Below, in pieces: positions 17,937 to 27,054 of a stretch of DNA of 64,000 nt. Source of the DNA: Thaumasiovibrio occultus (GTDB lineage: Bacteria > Pseudomonadota > Gammaproteobacteria > Enterobacterales > Vibrionaceae); assembly GCA_019703815.1 (NCBI GenBank), contig AP023053.1, positions 1,226,995-1,290,994 of the forward strand, written 5' to 3'. The notes under the pieces were generated by a model. That model had not been told where the DNA came from and made no database searches. It saw only the letters and a program-made list of their open reading frames with translations. A program made the translations under genes and the position numbers. Numbering within the stretch: position 1 is the first letter of the stretch; every line of letters starts with the position of its first letter.

Positions 17937-18530
17937 ATGATTAAAAAAGGATTACTCGCTCTACTTGTTATCGCTGCGCTTTGGCAAGTGTGGACGACAC
18001 CCGGCACGGTGACGCTAGGCCCTGGAATAATGGTGCGTAGCGATCCGGTACAACAAATGTACCCAACGCCCATTGTCCATCAATTCGATGGATATACGTT
18101 TACTGAAATGGCGACGTTTTCTCTTCAAGGCAAAGTGCTATTGCGTGCAGATTACAGCTTTGATGCTCTGTCTAGATACTCGCCGCTGAATTTGACTCTC
18201 GGTTGGAAATGGATGTCAGATGAAGCGATCATAAAACATGTGAGGATGAAAACCGTAAATCGTAGCGTTGGTTGGCAAGCCGAACTTTCGTCGCCTATTT
18301 CGCCCGACGAAATATCGGCCAATATGGCGACTGTCTATATCGTGCCAGAAAATAGCGCGATCAAACGTCAACTCAGTAAAGTACGCACAGGAGAAATCAT
18401 TGAACTTTCCGGATCGCTCATCAATATCAAAGAAGAAGACGGTAAGTCGTGGCAAACATCACTGTCGTTTCCTGACCGCACCATCGAAATATTGTGGGTC
18501 AAACAGGTAAAGATCCTGACCCCCGAATAA
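17937..18530 (+). CDS. Exported hypothetical protein
   Basis: About 197 residues from ATG 17937 (MIKKGLLALLVIAALWQVWT, a signal peptide or membrane anchor). An in-frame TTG at 17898 would add 13 polar residues before the hydrophobic segment and is less likely. The body is beta-rich with FDGYTFTEMATFSLQGKVLL, LNLTLGWKWMSD and GEIIELSGSLINIKEEDGKS. The last segment resembles an OB-like end. The family is not recognised. It is convergent with the hydrolase gene at 18564. Confidence 0.7.
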   Translation: MIKKGLLALLVIAALWQVWTTPGTVTLGPGIMVRSDPVQQMYPTPIVHQFDGYTFTEMATFSLQGKVLLRADYSFDALSRYSPLNLTLGWKWMSDEAIIKHVRMKTVNRSVGWQAELSSPISPDEISANMATVYIVPENSAIKRQLSKVRTGEIIELSGSLINIKEEDGKSWQTSLSFPDRTIEILWVKQVKILTPE

Positions 18531-18563
18531 AGCCACTCAGGGCTGAGTTATTGGCAGGAAAAT

Positions 18564-19520
18564 TTACGCCCGCGCAGGCGACACATCCGAACTCAGCGGC
18601 ACGCCTGCCAAAAACTGGATCAAGGCCTGATTGGTTTGCTCAGCATATTCGAATGGCAGCGCATGCCCAGCCCCTTCAAACACTTTTAGCTCACAGGTTT
18701 CGCCCATAAAGGCTTGCACCGTCGATGCTTGCTCAACAGGGAAAATCGTATCTCTGTCGCCCCACAGCAACAGGCTCGGCAACTGGCGATCGCGTAGTTG
18801 CACAAAATCATGCGACGGCTCCGTTTGCAAGAAACGTTGTGCAGAGCGCACCAACGCACGCGAAAATCCTTTGTAACGCATCTGCACTTCATAACGGTGC
18901 GCCACATCTAGGATACGATCTGACTCGCCCAAATCATCTAACTGCATACTGGCGAGCTTGGGAATATAAAACACCCGCGCGAGATAATCGCCCACGACGG
19001 GCCATTTGAGCAAACCAATCGGAATGGGCTGGTAGAAAGGGGCTACCATGGTCAGTGAGCACACTTGTTCCGGGTAGTCCGTCGCATAGGCCGCACCAAT
19101 CACGCCACCCATCGACAAGCCCACGATATGCAGCGGTTTGTGTTGTAAATCGAGGTATTCCAGCAGCTCATTAAGTTGACTCACAAACGACGTGCGGTCA
19201 TAAGCGATATCAGGCCGCGCAGAGAAACCGCGCCCGTAAACATCGTAGGTCAGTACGCAATAGCCGGCTGACACCAAGGCATCGACATTGCGCTCCCACG
19301 CAAAAGACGGAAAGGAGAAGCCGTGGATCAGCACCACCAAGGGCGCATCGTGATCGCCGTTTAAACTGTAATAAACGTGCCCTTTGTTTAATAACGCTAA
19401 ACTGCCATGCAGGGTATCGACTTTCTCCGGTTGTAAGTCTTCGACTTCGGTATCGAAGTAATGAAGCACACCATAGGCAATTGCAAAAATGAGAATAATA
19501 ATACTAAAAACGACTGCCAT
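18564..19520 (-). CDS. Alpha/beta hydrolase with N-terminal membrane anchor
   Basis: 318 residues. An N-terminal hydrophobic helix (VVFSIIILIFAIAYGVLHYF) precedes an alpha/beta-hydrolase fold. The oxyanion region is LIHGFSFPSFAW. The nucleophile Ser lies in GLSMGG, the acid is probably Asp in LLWGDRDTIFP and the His is in EGAGHALPFE. This fits esterases or lipases of the MhpC-like class. The substrate is unknown. The anchor suggests a periplasm- or membrane-associated enzyme. It is divergent from the quinone-oxidoreductase-like gene at 19860 across a 340-base gap. Confidence 0.88.
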   Translation of the reverse strand: MAVVFSIIILIFAIAYGVLHYFDTEVEDLQPEKVDTLHGSLALLNKGHVYYSLNGDHDAPLVVLIHGFSFPSFAWERNVDALVSAGYCVLTYDVYGRGFSARPDIAYDRTSFVSQLNELLEYLDLQHKPLHIVGLSMGGVIGAAYATDYPEQVCSLTMVAPFYQPIPIGLLKWPVVGDYLARVFYIPKLASMQLDDLGESDRILDVAHRYEVQMRYKGFSRALVRSAQRFLQTEPSHDFVQLRDRQLPSLLLWGDRDTIFPVEQASTVQAFMGETCELKVFEGAGHALPFEYAEQTNQALIQFLAGVPLSSDVSPARA

Positions 19521-19859
19521 ACCTACCGCTCTTTCTTATTTAATGCTAGAAGCATAGATAAATTTCAGCATATCCCCAAACCCCGAAATCCCCTGATGAT
19601 GAAAGTGTTACTTTTTTGAATCACCACTATAAGCAATAACGAATTGTGCCGCTTTCTCACTTCATCATGATTTATTTCATCCATACTCAGAGACAGCGTT
19701 TAAGTGTCAGCAACCTTATATACACCCGTGTTTCAGCGATGCATTTGCTTACTACGTACTAACAACAAGTTACGATTACAATCGTTGCACCAGTCGGCAA
19801 ATCCCACTCATCACGATCTCACTTGAGCGCCTCGACCAAGATGTGTAGAGAGAGCGCCT
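19521..19859. other. Divergent promoter region, no gene seen
   Basis: AT-rich gap between the divergent hydrolase and dehydrogenase genes. It must contain both promoters. I found no clear operator palindrome or small gene. Confidence 0.5.
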
Positions 19860-20870
19860 ATGAAAGCCATCGGATACCAGCAAAACCTGCCCATTGATAA
19901 TCCCCTTTCTTTACAAGATATTGAGTTGGATGCGCCTACTGCCAAAGGGCATGACATACTGGTAAAAGTCCGCGCGGTATCGGCCAACCCCGTCGATTAC
20001 AAAGTGCGCACAGGCATGCAAGTACCAGAAGGTGAATGGCGAGTATTGGGCTTTGATGCGGCAGGAACCGTGCAAGCTGTGGGTGAAGACGTCACCTTAT
20101 TTAAACCGGGTGATAAGGTATGGTACGCCGGCGATCTCACTCGCCCCGGCAGTAATGCTGAATTTCAATTGGTCGATGAACGGATTGTCGGCTTTATGCC
20201 CCATACACTCTCGTTCGCCCAAGCAGCGGCGATGCCGCTCACCAGTATTACAGCGTGGGAAATGCTGTTTGACCGCTTAGATGTTGATCGTAACGATGCC
20301 ACCAAGAGCATTCTGATCATCGGTGCCGCTGGCGGCGTTGGCTCGATCATGGTGCAGCTGATAAAAACCCTGACTCAACTCACCATTGTTGCCACCGCCT
20401 CCCGCCCTGAAACTCAGATCTGGCTGGAAGCGCTCGGGGCTGATCACATTCTTAATCACCATTGCCCGCTCAGCAAAGAGTTCGATCAGTACGAACTCCC
20501 CCATGTGGATTACGTGGTAAGTCTGAACCACACCGAAAAGCATCAAACCGACATTGCGCAGGTGGTTAAACCGCAAGGTAAAGTGGGGCTAATTGACGAT
20601 CCCGAAATCTTCAACATCATGCCGTTCAAAAGCAAAAGCGTTTCGATCCATTGGGAATTTATGTTCACCCGCTCGATGTTTCACACCAAAGACATGCGCG
20701 CCCAACATCAGTTGCTTAACGAGATCGCCAGCTTGATCGACAGCGGCGAGCTAAAAACCACAGTGGGCGAGCATCTTGGCACCATCAATGCTGAAAACCT
20801 ACGCCGCGCCCATCAACGCTTAGAGGCCCATAGCACCAAGGGAAAAATTGTTTTAGAAGGGTTTGAATAG
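19860..20870 (+). CDS. Zinc-type alcohol dehydrogenase-family (quinone oxidoreductase-like) protein
   Basis: 336-residue MDR-superfamily NADPH oxidoreductase. The N-terminal GroES-like domain has VSANPVDYKVRTGM and LGFDAAGTVQAVGEDV. The Rossmann motif is IIGAAGGVGSIMVQLIKTL. The Cys/His set for catalytic zinc is missing, so it is QOR/ZADH-like despite the family name. Late segments GKVGLIDDP and STKGKIVLEGFE are typical of this subgroup. It probably reduces quinones or enones. The start ATG 19860 follows AGAGAG. Confidence 0.9.
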   Translation: MKAIGYQQNLPIDNPLSLQDIELDAPTAKGHDILVKVRAVSANPVDYKVRTGMQVPEGEWRVLGFDAAGTVQAVGEDVTLFKPGDKVWYAGDLTRPGSNAEFQLVDERIVGFMPHTLSFAQAAAMPLTSITAWEMLFDRLDVDRNDATKSILIIGAAGGVGSIMVQLIKTLTQLTIVATASRPETQIWLEALGADHILNHHCPLSKEFDQYELPHVDYVVSLNHTEKHQTDIAQVVKPQGKVGLIDDPEIFNIMPFKSKSVSIHWEFMFTRSMFHTKDMRAQHQLLNEIASLIDSGELKTTVGEHLGTINAENLRRAHQRLEAHSTKGKIVLEGFE

Positions 20871-20960
20871 CAAGAAAGCGCAGCGTCACTGCCACTAGAA
20901 AATTAACGCTAGCGAGAAAATTGCTGTGGTAAACAGTAAAAAACGAAAGATAGAAAAAAA

Positions 20961-20987
20961 GAAAAAAAGCCTGACACTGTCAGGCTC
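20961..20987 (-). terminator. Terminator of the small membrane-protein gene
   Basis: AGCCTGACA pairs with TGTCAGGCT. On the minus strand it is followed by seven T residues. It lies downstream of the minus-strand gene ending at 21010. Confidence 0.8.
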
Positions 20988-21009
20988 TGTTGGGGAAAAT
21001 TCACTCTCT

Positions 21010-21225
21010 TTAGCGGCCGACTTCGTGGAACTCACCTTCAATAACGCGACCATTTTGCGCTTCTTGCGCCTGTTTTGCTTGGGCTACCGTCTTACGGATT
21101 TTGTGACTAAGTACACCACCGGCCACCAAGCTAAAAAGAAACAGTGGCACAGCTAGGAGAAAAGACCCAATCAGGGTAAACACACCAATCGCGGCAGCCA
21201 ATGCAATTTGAAAATAACGAGCCAT
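21010..21225 (-). CDS. Small membrane protein
   Basis: 71 residues from ATG 21225 with AGAGG six bases upstream. An N-terminal two-segment hydrophobic region (IALAAAIGVFTLIGSFLLAV, PLFLFSLVAGGVL) is followed by a charged tail (QAKQAQEAQNGRVIEGEFHE). The RVIEGEF tail pattern occurs in several small Vibrio membrane proteins, but I know no function. Longer in-frame starts upstream lack a ribosome site. Confidence 0.75.
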   Translation of the reverse strand: MARYFQIALAAAIGVFTLIGSFLLAVPLFLFSLVAGGVLSHKIRKTVAQAKQAQEAQNGRVIEGEFHEVGR

Positions 21226-21560
21226 GTAACACCTCTTCGAGATTAGCTTCAATAACGTCATCCTAGAGCGCCGAAGATGAACCGAACATGAACTTGATCA
21301 CAATTATTTGAGATTGCAAATTCAATATTTCACCCGCCAAAGCCAACACACTGATTTACATTGTAAATAGCGACCATTTCTACGCCACATACAATTAGCT
21401 CACCACGACTCGCCGGATCGTTTTACTCAAACCAACTTCGCTATCGCAAGACGCCACTTCGCAGCACTGAGATCGGCGTGTGTCAGATAACTTTACGACT
21501 CACGCCCCTATCATACTCAACCCAACAGTTAAGCTTCTGTTTTTAAATATACCAAACACG
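21226..21560. other. Intergenic region upstream of PEP-CTERM gene 1
   Basis: No gene seen. The sigma-54-like promoter lies at the right end (21561). Between them I find only AT-rich sequence without clear palindromes. Confidence 0.5.
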
Positions 21561-21577
21561 TTGGCATGCTCATTGCG
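21561..21577 (+). promoter_or_regulatory. Putative sigma-54 promoter of PEP-CTERM gene 1
   Basis: TTGGCATGCTCATTGCG matches the -24/-12 consensus, with GG and GC ten bases apart. It lies 45 bases upstream of the ATG at 21621. PEP-CTERM genes in exosortase systems are known to be often RpoN-dependent. Confidence 0.6.
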
Positions 21578-21620
21578 TATAGCATTTTGCGTCATAGGCT
21601 AACTACACAAGGATACAAAA

Positions 21621-22253
21621 ATGAAGTTCAATAAATCTCTGATGGTTTTGTTGCTTAGTGTTGCTCCGCTAACAGCGAATGCCGGCGTCATCTTCTCTTT
21701 TGAAGAGAGTGCAGGCGATATCAAAGTCACCTCATCAGGCTCTATCGATACCAATTTGCTCGTTGCACAGGGATCCGTTTCCGGCTGGGGTGGAGCTGGG
21801 TTTGGTAATTTCGGTAACTATGCGATGATGGGCGATACCACTAATGGCAGTGTCGACATGTCGTTTGGTTTCAGCGCAGGCACGGACTTTAGTGATTGGC
21901 ATATCGCTTCTGGCGCGTTTACCGGCATCAATTTCGGTCCAGACAGCAACAATACCACCACTTCCTTTGCCACCTACCTTTCGCCGTCTCCCTATCTGCC
22001 GGGCCTAAGCGTAATCAATAGTGATTTGGTTGCGGGGATTTGGACGGCCGATGTCGATTGGACGTTTTCTGGCGAGTCGTTTGCCTCTCTCGGTTTAAGC
22101 ACCGGCACGTATACAGTGTCAGATGCCAACACCGGCGAATATCTTACCTTCCAGATTGGTGAGCCGCTTCCTGTTCCAGAGCCCTTCTCGGCTGGACTCA
22201 TCGCACTGGGACTGGCGGGGCTAGGCTGGTCACGACGCGCTAAAAAGCAGTAA
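21621..22253 (+). CDS. PEP-CTERM sorting domain protein
   Basis: 210 residues, exported. The signal peptide is MKFNKSLMVLLLSVAPLTAN, cleaved near ANAG. A beta-rich Gly/Ser/Thr-rich body follows. The C-terminus is a full PEP-CTERM sorting signal: VPEP, then a helix (FSAGLIALGLAGLGWS), then RRAKK. Exosortase is expected to cleave this and transfer the protein to the envelope or extracellular matrix. No exosortase is in the window. A second substrate is at 34289, also behind a sigma-54-like promoter. The body has no recognised domain. Confidence 0.92.
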   Translation: MKFNKSLMVLLLSVAPLTANAGVIFSFEESAGDIKVTSSGSIDTNLLVAQGSVSGWGGAGFGNFGNYAMMGDTTNGSVDMSFGFSAGTDFSDWHIASGAFTGINFGPDSNNTTTSFATYLSPSPYLPGLSVINSDLVAGIWTADVDWTFSGESFASLGLSTGTYTVSDANTGEYLTFQIGEPLPVPEPFSAGLIALGLAGLGWSRRAKKQ

Positions 22254-22276
22254 CCTAAGTACGGTCTCTCCTTTGA

Positions 22277-22300
22277 AAGCCTCGGATCATCGAGGCTTTT
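22277..22300 (+). terminator. Terminator of PEP-CTERM gene 1
   Basis: AAGCCTCG pairs with CGAGGCTT across six bases and is followed by TTTC. Confidence 0.8.
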
Positions 22301-22438
22301 TCATTGTTAACACCTTCATTAGCAACACTTCCATTAGTAACCCCAGCAAGAGCGTAATACCGAACGCCCCTTTATCTCACCGTGCCCAGTTGAAAGATAA
22401 GAGATCAAACAGCACGGGTCAAAACTCGGCGGAAGGCC

Positions 22439-22918
22439 TTAGTGAAACACTTGGCTGCTAAAGCGAACCACTTTGCTTTGATCCATCAATTGCGCGAAAG
22501 CTGGTTTGCTCAGCTTTAACAAGGTTTGGTGATCGCCGGCCTCAATGTAGACACTGTCGTGCTTGGTCAGCGCTTCATCGCACACCGTCGTCATATGATA
22601 CGGGCTTCCCACTGGCGGCACTGCGCCATGCGTACAATCGGTGAACATCTGATACACCTCGGCTTCCTTCACTAAATGCAAAGAAGCATTGAGCTCGTCA
22701 TTTAATCGCGACAAACTGATCTTGTTATTGGCGGGCAGAACCGCCATCACATGATGGCCTTGGTGATCTTCCAACACCACCCCTTTGGCTAAGCAGGCAA
22801 GCGGGATCCCTGCCGCGACCCCACTTTGCAATGAGCTATGGCTTTGCACATGAGGCACAGTTTGAAAAGGGATATGTTCGGTTTGAAGGTAGTGATCAAG
22901 TCGAGTTGCAATAGTCAT
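22439..22918 (-). CDS. YbaK/EbsC-type aminoacyl-tRNA deacylase domain protein
   Basis: About 159 residues from ATG 22918, with GGAGG at the right spacing. The pattern SLQSGVAAGIPLACLAKGVV, HHVMAVLPANNKISLSRLND and HGAVPPVGSPYHMTTV is that of the YbaK/ProX domain. These enzymes hydrolyse mischarged tRNA (for example Cys-, Ala- or Pro-tRNA) in trans. No fused domain is seen. It is a stand-alone gene. The exact tRNA target cannot be told. Confidence 0.88.
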   Translation of the reverse strand: MTIATRLDHYLQTEHIPFQTVPHVQSHSSLQSGVAAGIPLACLAKGVVLEDHQGHHVMAVLPANNKISLSRLNDELNASLHLVKEAEVYQMFTDCTHGAVPPVGSPYHMTTVCDEALTKHDSVYIEAGDHQTLLKLSKPAFAQLMDQSKVVRFSSQVFH

Positions 22919-23035
22919 AAACACCTCCGCTACTCTGGACCCGCTTTAAGTATAGAGAGCGCCAGCCCGCTTGATGGCCAGAATAGCGAAGTGATTGAAT
23001 AGTAACGAACCTACACTGTTCGCTGCACCAAATCT

Positions 23036-23677
23036 TTATTGCAACGTGCCGAGCACCCGTCTTGGTTCAGCCTCTTCTGGTGTAACAACCGTTTCGGTGT
23101 AAATAAAGCGATTGTCATCAAGCCAATGAAATTCAACAATCTCATTGTAAGGTTCGATAAACGATCCGAACCGCGTTTGCGTTTCTTGCCACTCCCCAGC
23201 CACGTCGCGTTGGATTTGATACTCAATGAACTGGCTGTTGTAGTAACTGATCATGCGCCAATCACCGGTCGCGTTATACTGTCGATTTAATGGGTTATCG
23301 GTTATCGATTCACCGGTGTCGAGCGATAAGATCAGATCATGATAACCGTCGAACAACAGCAACTGCTCCTGAGGGAAATAGGCGACAAACTGAAATTCAT
23401 GTTGATAGTCGATATGGTGCAACTCTTTTCCGCTTTCATAGGTGATCCAAAGCGTATCTTCGCGGAAAATAAACCGCCCACCCAGCATAGCTTGAGCCTG
23501 CTCCAAGCTCACAACGACCTCTAATTCAGGCTCGATAACCGCGGGCGCCTGAGCGAGCAACTGTTGATATTCTTGCTCGCTGATCACCTGAATACTTAAA
23601 TCCATATTGTCGCTATTGGCTATTGCACTGCCGATGAATAACATTGTCATCACCAAGCCACTGACTATTTTCCTCAC
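23036..23677 (-). CDS. Secreted hypothetical protein
   Basis: 213 residues from GTG 23677 with GGGGGA upstream. The signal peptide MRKIVSGLVMTMLFIGSAIA is followed by a mature part with ISEQEYQQLLAQAP and LEQAQAMLGGRFIFREDTLW. A beta-rich end with many Tyr/Trp residues follows (VAYFPQEQLLLFDGYHDLIL). No known family is recognised. Probably periplasmic. It is divergent from the GntR gene at 23955. Confidence 0.75.
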   Translation of the reverse strand: MRKIVSGLVMTMLFIGSAIANSDNMDLSIQVISEQEYQQLLAQAPAVIEPELEVVVSLEQAQAMLGGRFIFREDTLWITYESGKELHHIDYQHEFQFVAYFPQEQLLLFDGYHDLILSLDTGESITDNPLNRQYNATGDWRMISYYNSQFIEYQIQRDVAGEWQETQTRFGSFIEPYNEIVEFHWLDDNRFIYTETVVTPEEAEPRRVLGTLQ

Positions 23678-23807
23678 GCTGATTCCCCCGGTTTCCGTGT
23701 TTCAAGCCCCAATGATGCGCCGATCATAAACGCGCTCAGCCCGGCACCCTACTGGGTAGCGGCGGAGTTACGACACAACTCTAAGAAACGTCCGCCACCC
23801 GCAAAAA

Positions 23808-23823
23808 AGTTAGCGCTCGCTAA
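23808..23823. repeat. Short perfect inverted repeat
   Basis: GTTAGCG and CGCTAAC arms around a CT centre, in the gap between two divergent genes. It could be a regulator site or chance. Confidence 0.35.
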
Positions 23824-23914
23824 CAAGCGGAATAGCAAGAAATAACCGTCTTACCCCAAGATAAGCGCCACAACGCGATAACTATCTATTGACATCAAAC
23901 TCACCACTGATAAT

Positions 23915-23931
23915 CTGTACATACAGGTACA
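23915..23931. promoter_or_regulatory. Putative GntR operator (autoregulatory)
   Basis: CTGTACATACAGGTACA contains the inverted repeat TGTAC-N6-GTACA (23916-23931). It ends 23 bases before the preferred GTG start of the GntR gene. The 12-mer CTGTACATACAG recurs, on the opposite strand, in the PTS operon control region at 40931-40942. Confidence 0.6.
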
Positions 23932-23954
23932 CCCGTAACTTTAGTGACAACAAA

Positions 23955-24671
23955 GTGGCAAAAACAAAAAAACAGGAAGTGTGTGATCACATCGTGGGTT
24001 ACATCAAAACTAACGGATTGGTTAAAGGCGACAAACTCGGCTCAGAAGCCGGGCTGGCTAAGCAATTTGGCATTAGCCGAACCACAGTGCGAGAAGCAAC
24101 CCGCGATCTGATTGAACGCGGCCAAGTCTATCGCCTGAATGGCTCAGGGCTCTATGTGGGTGAGCCGAAACTGGTCGAGCAGATGCACTACCATCAACTC
24201 AGCTCGTTCGATGAGCGTGCCCGTGCGCGTGGGATGACGGCGATCCGTAAAGTGATTTCGATTAATATCGTCAACCCCGACCAAGCTGTTGCAAGCGATC
24301 TAAAAATCAAAACCTCCGATTATGTCTACCATATCGTGCGTTTGATGAGCTTTGACGATACGCCGATCACGCTGGAAAGCTTCTTTATGCCCGTCGAGCG
24401 CTTCCCAAACCTCAATGTCTCGACCATCGAAAAGTCAAAATATAACTACGTCGAAAGCGTAACAGACAAGCGGGTACAAAAGAGTGTGCAAACCCTGCGC
24501 CCGGTGATTGTCGACGATCCACAAACCATCGAGTTGTTGCACTTAGATCATAACCAACCGGTCATGTGTGTCAGGGAAGTCGGCTTTTTAGACGACGATA
24601 CCCCGTTTGAGGTGAACACCTCGATTTCAAACTCCAAACTGGTCGAAATCCACCAAGTCGCGACCCGCTGA
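23955..24671 (+). CDS. GntR-family regulator with UTRA domain
   Basis: About 238 residues from GTG 23955 (VAKTKKQEVCDHIVGYIKTN). The N-terminal winged HTH includes LAKQFGISRTTVREATRDLI. The C-terminal UTRA ligand domain (from about residue 80) has ITLESFFMPVERFPNL and the closing FEVNTSISNSKLVEI. Such regulators bind phosphosugars or similar ligands. A longer in-frame TTG start at 23889 would place the operator inside the gene and is unlikely. The nearby palindrome suggests autoregulation, and a shared motif points to the PTS operon 17 kb away as a target. Confidence 0.9.
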   Translation: MAKTKKQEVCDHIVGYIKTNGLVKGDKLGSEAGLAKQFGISRTTVREATRDLIERGQVYRLNGSGLYVGEPKLVEQMHYHQLSSFDERARARGMTAIRKVISINIVNPDQAVASDLKIKTSDYVYHIVRLMSFDDTPITLESFFMPVERFPNLNVSTIEKSKYNYVESVTDKRVQKSVQTLRPVIVDDPQTIELLHLDHNQPVMCVREVGFLDDDTPFEVNTSISNSKLVEIHQVATR

Positions 24672-24842
24672 TCCCACCGTCAACGTTTGTGCAATTTCTG
24701 CATCGTAAGCCGCCCCGTCGGTTTACGATGTCGATTAATCTTTGCGCTAACAGCCGATTTACCCCGTCATAACGTGATTTTTTGCTCCCAATAACCAAAG
24801 ATTGAGGTATTTTACTCACAGCAGTTACCGAGCAATTACATA

Positions 24843-25874
24843 ATGGAGAGTATTTTGCGACCAAAACAGAAAACCGGATTCGCGACCATCGCGGATGTCG
24901 CGAAATTAGCCAAGGTAGGGAAAACCAGTGTCTCGCGCTACCTCAACGGCGAGCAAGACAAGCTATCCAAAGATCTGCGCAAACGCATCGCCGCAGCAAT
25001 TGACGCGCTCAATTACCGCCCAAGTCAATCAGCGCGCATGCTCAAAGCAGGCCAATCGAAAATGATCGGCTTACTGCTGGCCGACATCAGCAACCCCTAC
25101 TCCATTGGCGTGATGCAAGGCATCGAGCGCATGTGTAAGCAAGCTGGCTATATGCTAATGGTGTGCAATACCGATAACCAAATCGAGCAGCAAAGCCGCT
25201 ATCTTGACTTACTGCGCGACTATCGCGTTGATGGCATTATCATCAACATGCTAGGCGTTGCCGACGAGCAAATGGACAACTTCGTCGATATCGACTGCCC
25301 TATCGTGTTGGTCGACCGTACCAGTCATCATCTCAATGCCGACAGTGTCGCGCTCAACAACTTCGACGCCATCGAAACTGGCTGTAAGCATTTGCTAAGC
25401 CAAAATTACGAATCGCTCCTGGTGGTCTCGCAACCCCTGACGATTGCCCCACGGATAGAGCGCCTTAATGCGATCAATGACTTTGTGGCGCGCAACCAAG
25501 GCATGCGCTGTGAAGCGTTTGAAATCGGTGCCAGTGAGAGCAGTCTTACCGAGGCGATTGAACACTTCCTGCGAGACAACCGCGGCCTGAAGAAAGCGAT
25601 CATTTCCACCAACGGTGTTGCCACAATGGCTGCCGCCAAAGCATTAAAAGCGCTCAATATTCACCTTGGCTCGCAAATCGGCTTACTCAGTGTCGATGAT
25701 CCCGATTGGGTCGAGTTGGTTGAAGGCGGGATCTCCGCACTACGCCAGCCTACCAACGAGATCGGCCACACCGCCTGCCAATTGCTGATCAACCGGATCG
25801 AAGGCGATAATGCCGCCCCTGTTCACGTCAAAATGGCCGCCGAACTGATCGTACGTCATTCGACCGCCAACTAA
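24843..25874 (+). CDS. LacI-family regulator of the sugar-acid locus (PtxS/GntR-like)
   Basis: 343 residues. The N-terminal LacI HTH is ATIADVAKLAKVGKTSVSRY followed by LNYRPSQSARML. A periplasmic-binding-type core begins KMIGLLLADISNPY, with GLLSVDDPDW and RQPTNEIGHTACQLL late. The ATG at 24843 is used here, but TTG 24855 has a better ribosome site (GGAGAG six bases away), giving MRPKQKTGFATIAD. It stands at the head of the locus. The palindromes at 25959 and 28967 (GGAACCGATTCC core) are typical LacI operators, resembling the PtxS operator as I recall it. It most likely represses uptake and breakdown until a keto-aldonate is present. Confidence 0.9.
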   Translation: MESILRPKQKTGFATIADVAKLAKVGKTSVSRYLNGEQDKLSKDLRKRIAAAIDALNYRPSQSARMLKAGQSKMIGLLLADISNPYSIGVMQGIERMCKQAGYMLMVCNTDNQIEQQSRYLDLLRDYRVDGIIINMLGVADEQMDNFVDIDCPIVLVDRTSHHLNADSVALNNFDAIETGCKHLLSQNYESLLVVSQPLTIAPRIERLNAINDFVARNQGMRCEAFEIGASESSLTEAIEHFLRDNRGLKKAIISTNGVATMAAAKALKALNIHLGSQIGLLSVDDPDWVELVEGGISALRQPTNEIGHTACQLLINRIEGDNAAPVHVKMAAELIVRHSTAN

Positions 25875-25958
25875 ATCCGAAATAAGTGCCAGCAAACTCT
25901 CACTATTGATAAAAACATCAGCTTAGCGATCACACTTTTGCCACGGGCCCGCTTTTCA

Positions 25959-25972
25959 TGGAACCGATTCCA
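25959..25972. promoter_or_regulatory. LacI-type operator upstream of the TRAP operon
   Basis: TGGAACCGATTCCA: 5-base arms around CCGA. It lies 46 bases upstream of the first TRAP gene. The same core recurs upstream of the kinase gene at 28967. Confidence 0.75.
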
Positions 25973-26017
25973 ATGTACTTTTCGCACATAACGTGAACAT
26001 CCTATTGGAGAATAAAA

Positions 26018-27007
26018 ATGAAAAAAGCACTGGCCCTATTGATCGCAGCAGCCCTGACTGGCTGTGGTAGTGAGTCTGACGAAAACCAAGCTATTAAAAT
26101 CGTTGCGGCTCATAACCAAACCAACATTTCTAGCCCTTACCAAACCGGTATGTTGAAGCTAAAAGAAGTGGCTGAGCAATCGGGCTTTTTCAACGTTGAA
26201 GTGCACGCGGGCACTATCGGTACGAACGAAAACGAACTGGTTGAAAAATTGGTTCTTGGCGGCGCAGACGTGGTGTTGGTATCACCGGGCTTTATGACGT
26301 CAGCGGGTATCGACGAAGTCGACCTGTTCTCACTACTGTACCTATTTGAAGATTACGATCACTGGGAGAAAGTGGTAGACGGCGAAGTGGGCGACCAAAT
26401 CGCGGATCTTATTTTCACCAAGTCAGGCGAAAAATACCGCGTGATCGACTACTGGACAGCGGGCGTGCGTCACTGGTACGGCAAGCAACCTATTAACACT
26501 ATCGCGGATGCAGAAGGCATGCGTATCCGTACCCAAACTTCTGGTGTTGTTTCTAAGTACTGGCAAGAGATCGGCGCAGTTCCTACCTCTGTGGCGTGGG
26601 CTGAGCTATACCAAGCGCTATCAAGCAACGTGGTTGATGGCTCTGAAAACGCCTACCCATACTTGGTGCCAATGGAGCATCACAAAACAGACAACGGTAA
26701 GTTCATTTCTGAAACCGGTCACGACTACACCACACGCCTACTGCTAGTGCGCAACAGCGTTTGGACTGACTTTACTGACCAAGAGCGCGAAGCGTTCGTG
26801 AAAGCGGTAACCGAAGCAACGGCGGCTGAGCGTCAAGCGCTGTACGCCGAAGAAGATCAGTACAAGCAACAAGCAATCAACGATGGCGCAACGGTTAACA
26901 CCCTAGACCGCGCCCCGTTCATCGAAGTAGCACAAGAAATTCAAACCGAGTGGGCAGCGTCTGTTGGCCTAACTGACGTGCTAAACACTATCCACAATAC
27001 CAAGTAA
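26018..27007 (+). CDS. TRAP transporter substrate-binding lipoprotein (DctP family)
   Basis: 329 residues. A lipoprotein signal MKKALALLIAAALTGCGSES has the lipobox L-T-G-C near residue 16. The DctP fold follows, with SSPYQTGMLKLKEVAEQSG, DVVLVSPGFM, GMRIRTQTSGVVSKYWQEIG and the substrate-carboxylate Arg region DYTTRLLLVRNSVW. It captures an organic acid in the periplasm for the membrane subunits encoded next. Context (keto-aldonate kinase, reductase, Edd, Eda) suggests 2-ketogluconate or a close sugar acid. A LacI operator is just upstream. Confidence 0.92.
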   Translation: MKKALALLIAAALTGCGSESDENQAIKIVAAHNQTNISSPYQTGMLKLKEVAEQSGFFNVEVHAGTIGTNENELVEKLVLGGADVVLVSPGFMTSAGIDEVDLFSLLYLFEDYDHWEKVVDGEVGDQIADLIFTKSGEKYRVIDYWTAGVRHWYGKQPINTIADAEGMRIRTQTSGVVSKYWQEIGAVPTSVAWAELYQALSSNVVDGSENAYPYLVPMEHHKTDNGKFISETGHDYTTRLLLVRNSVWTDFTDQEREAFVKAVTEATAAERQALYAEEDQYKQQAINDGATVNTLDRAPFIEVAQEIQTEWAASVGLTDVLNTIHNTK

Positions 27008-27054
27008 TCCCTCATCGCCCCCACTGCACTCGCCGTGGGGGCAAGGAATCTGCG

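Noticed and set aside
23889-23954. TTG start for the GntR regulator 66 bases upstream
   Set aside because: It would place the operator palindrome inside the coding region and lacks a ribosome site.
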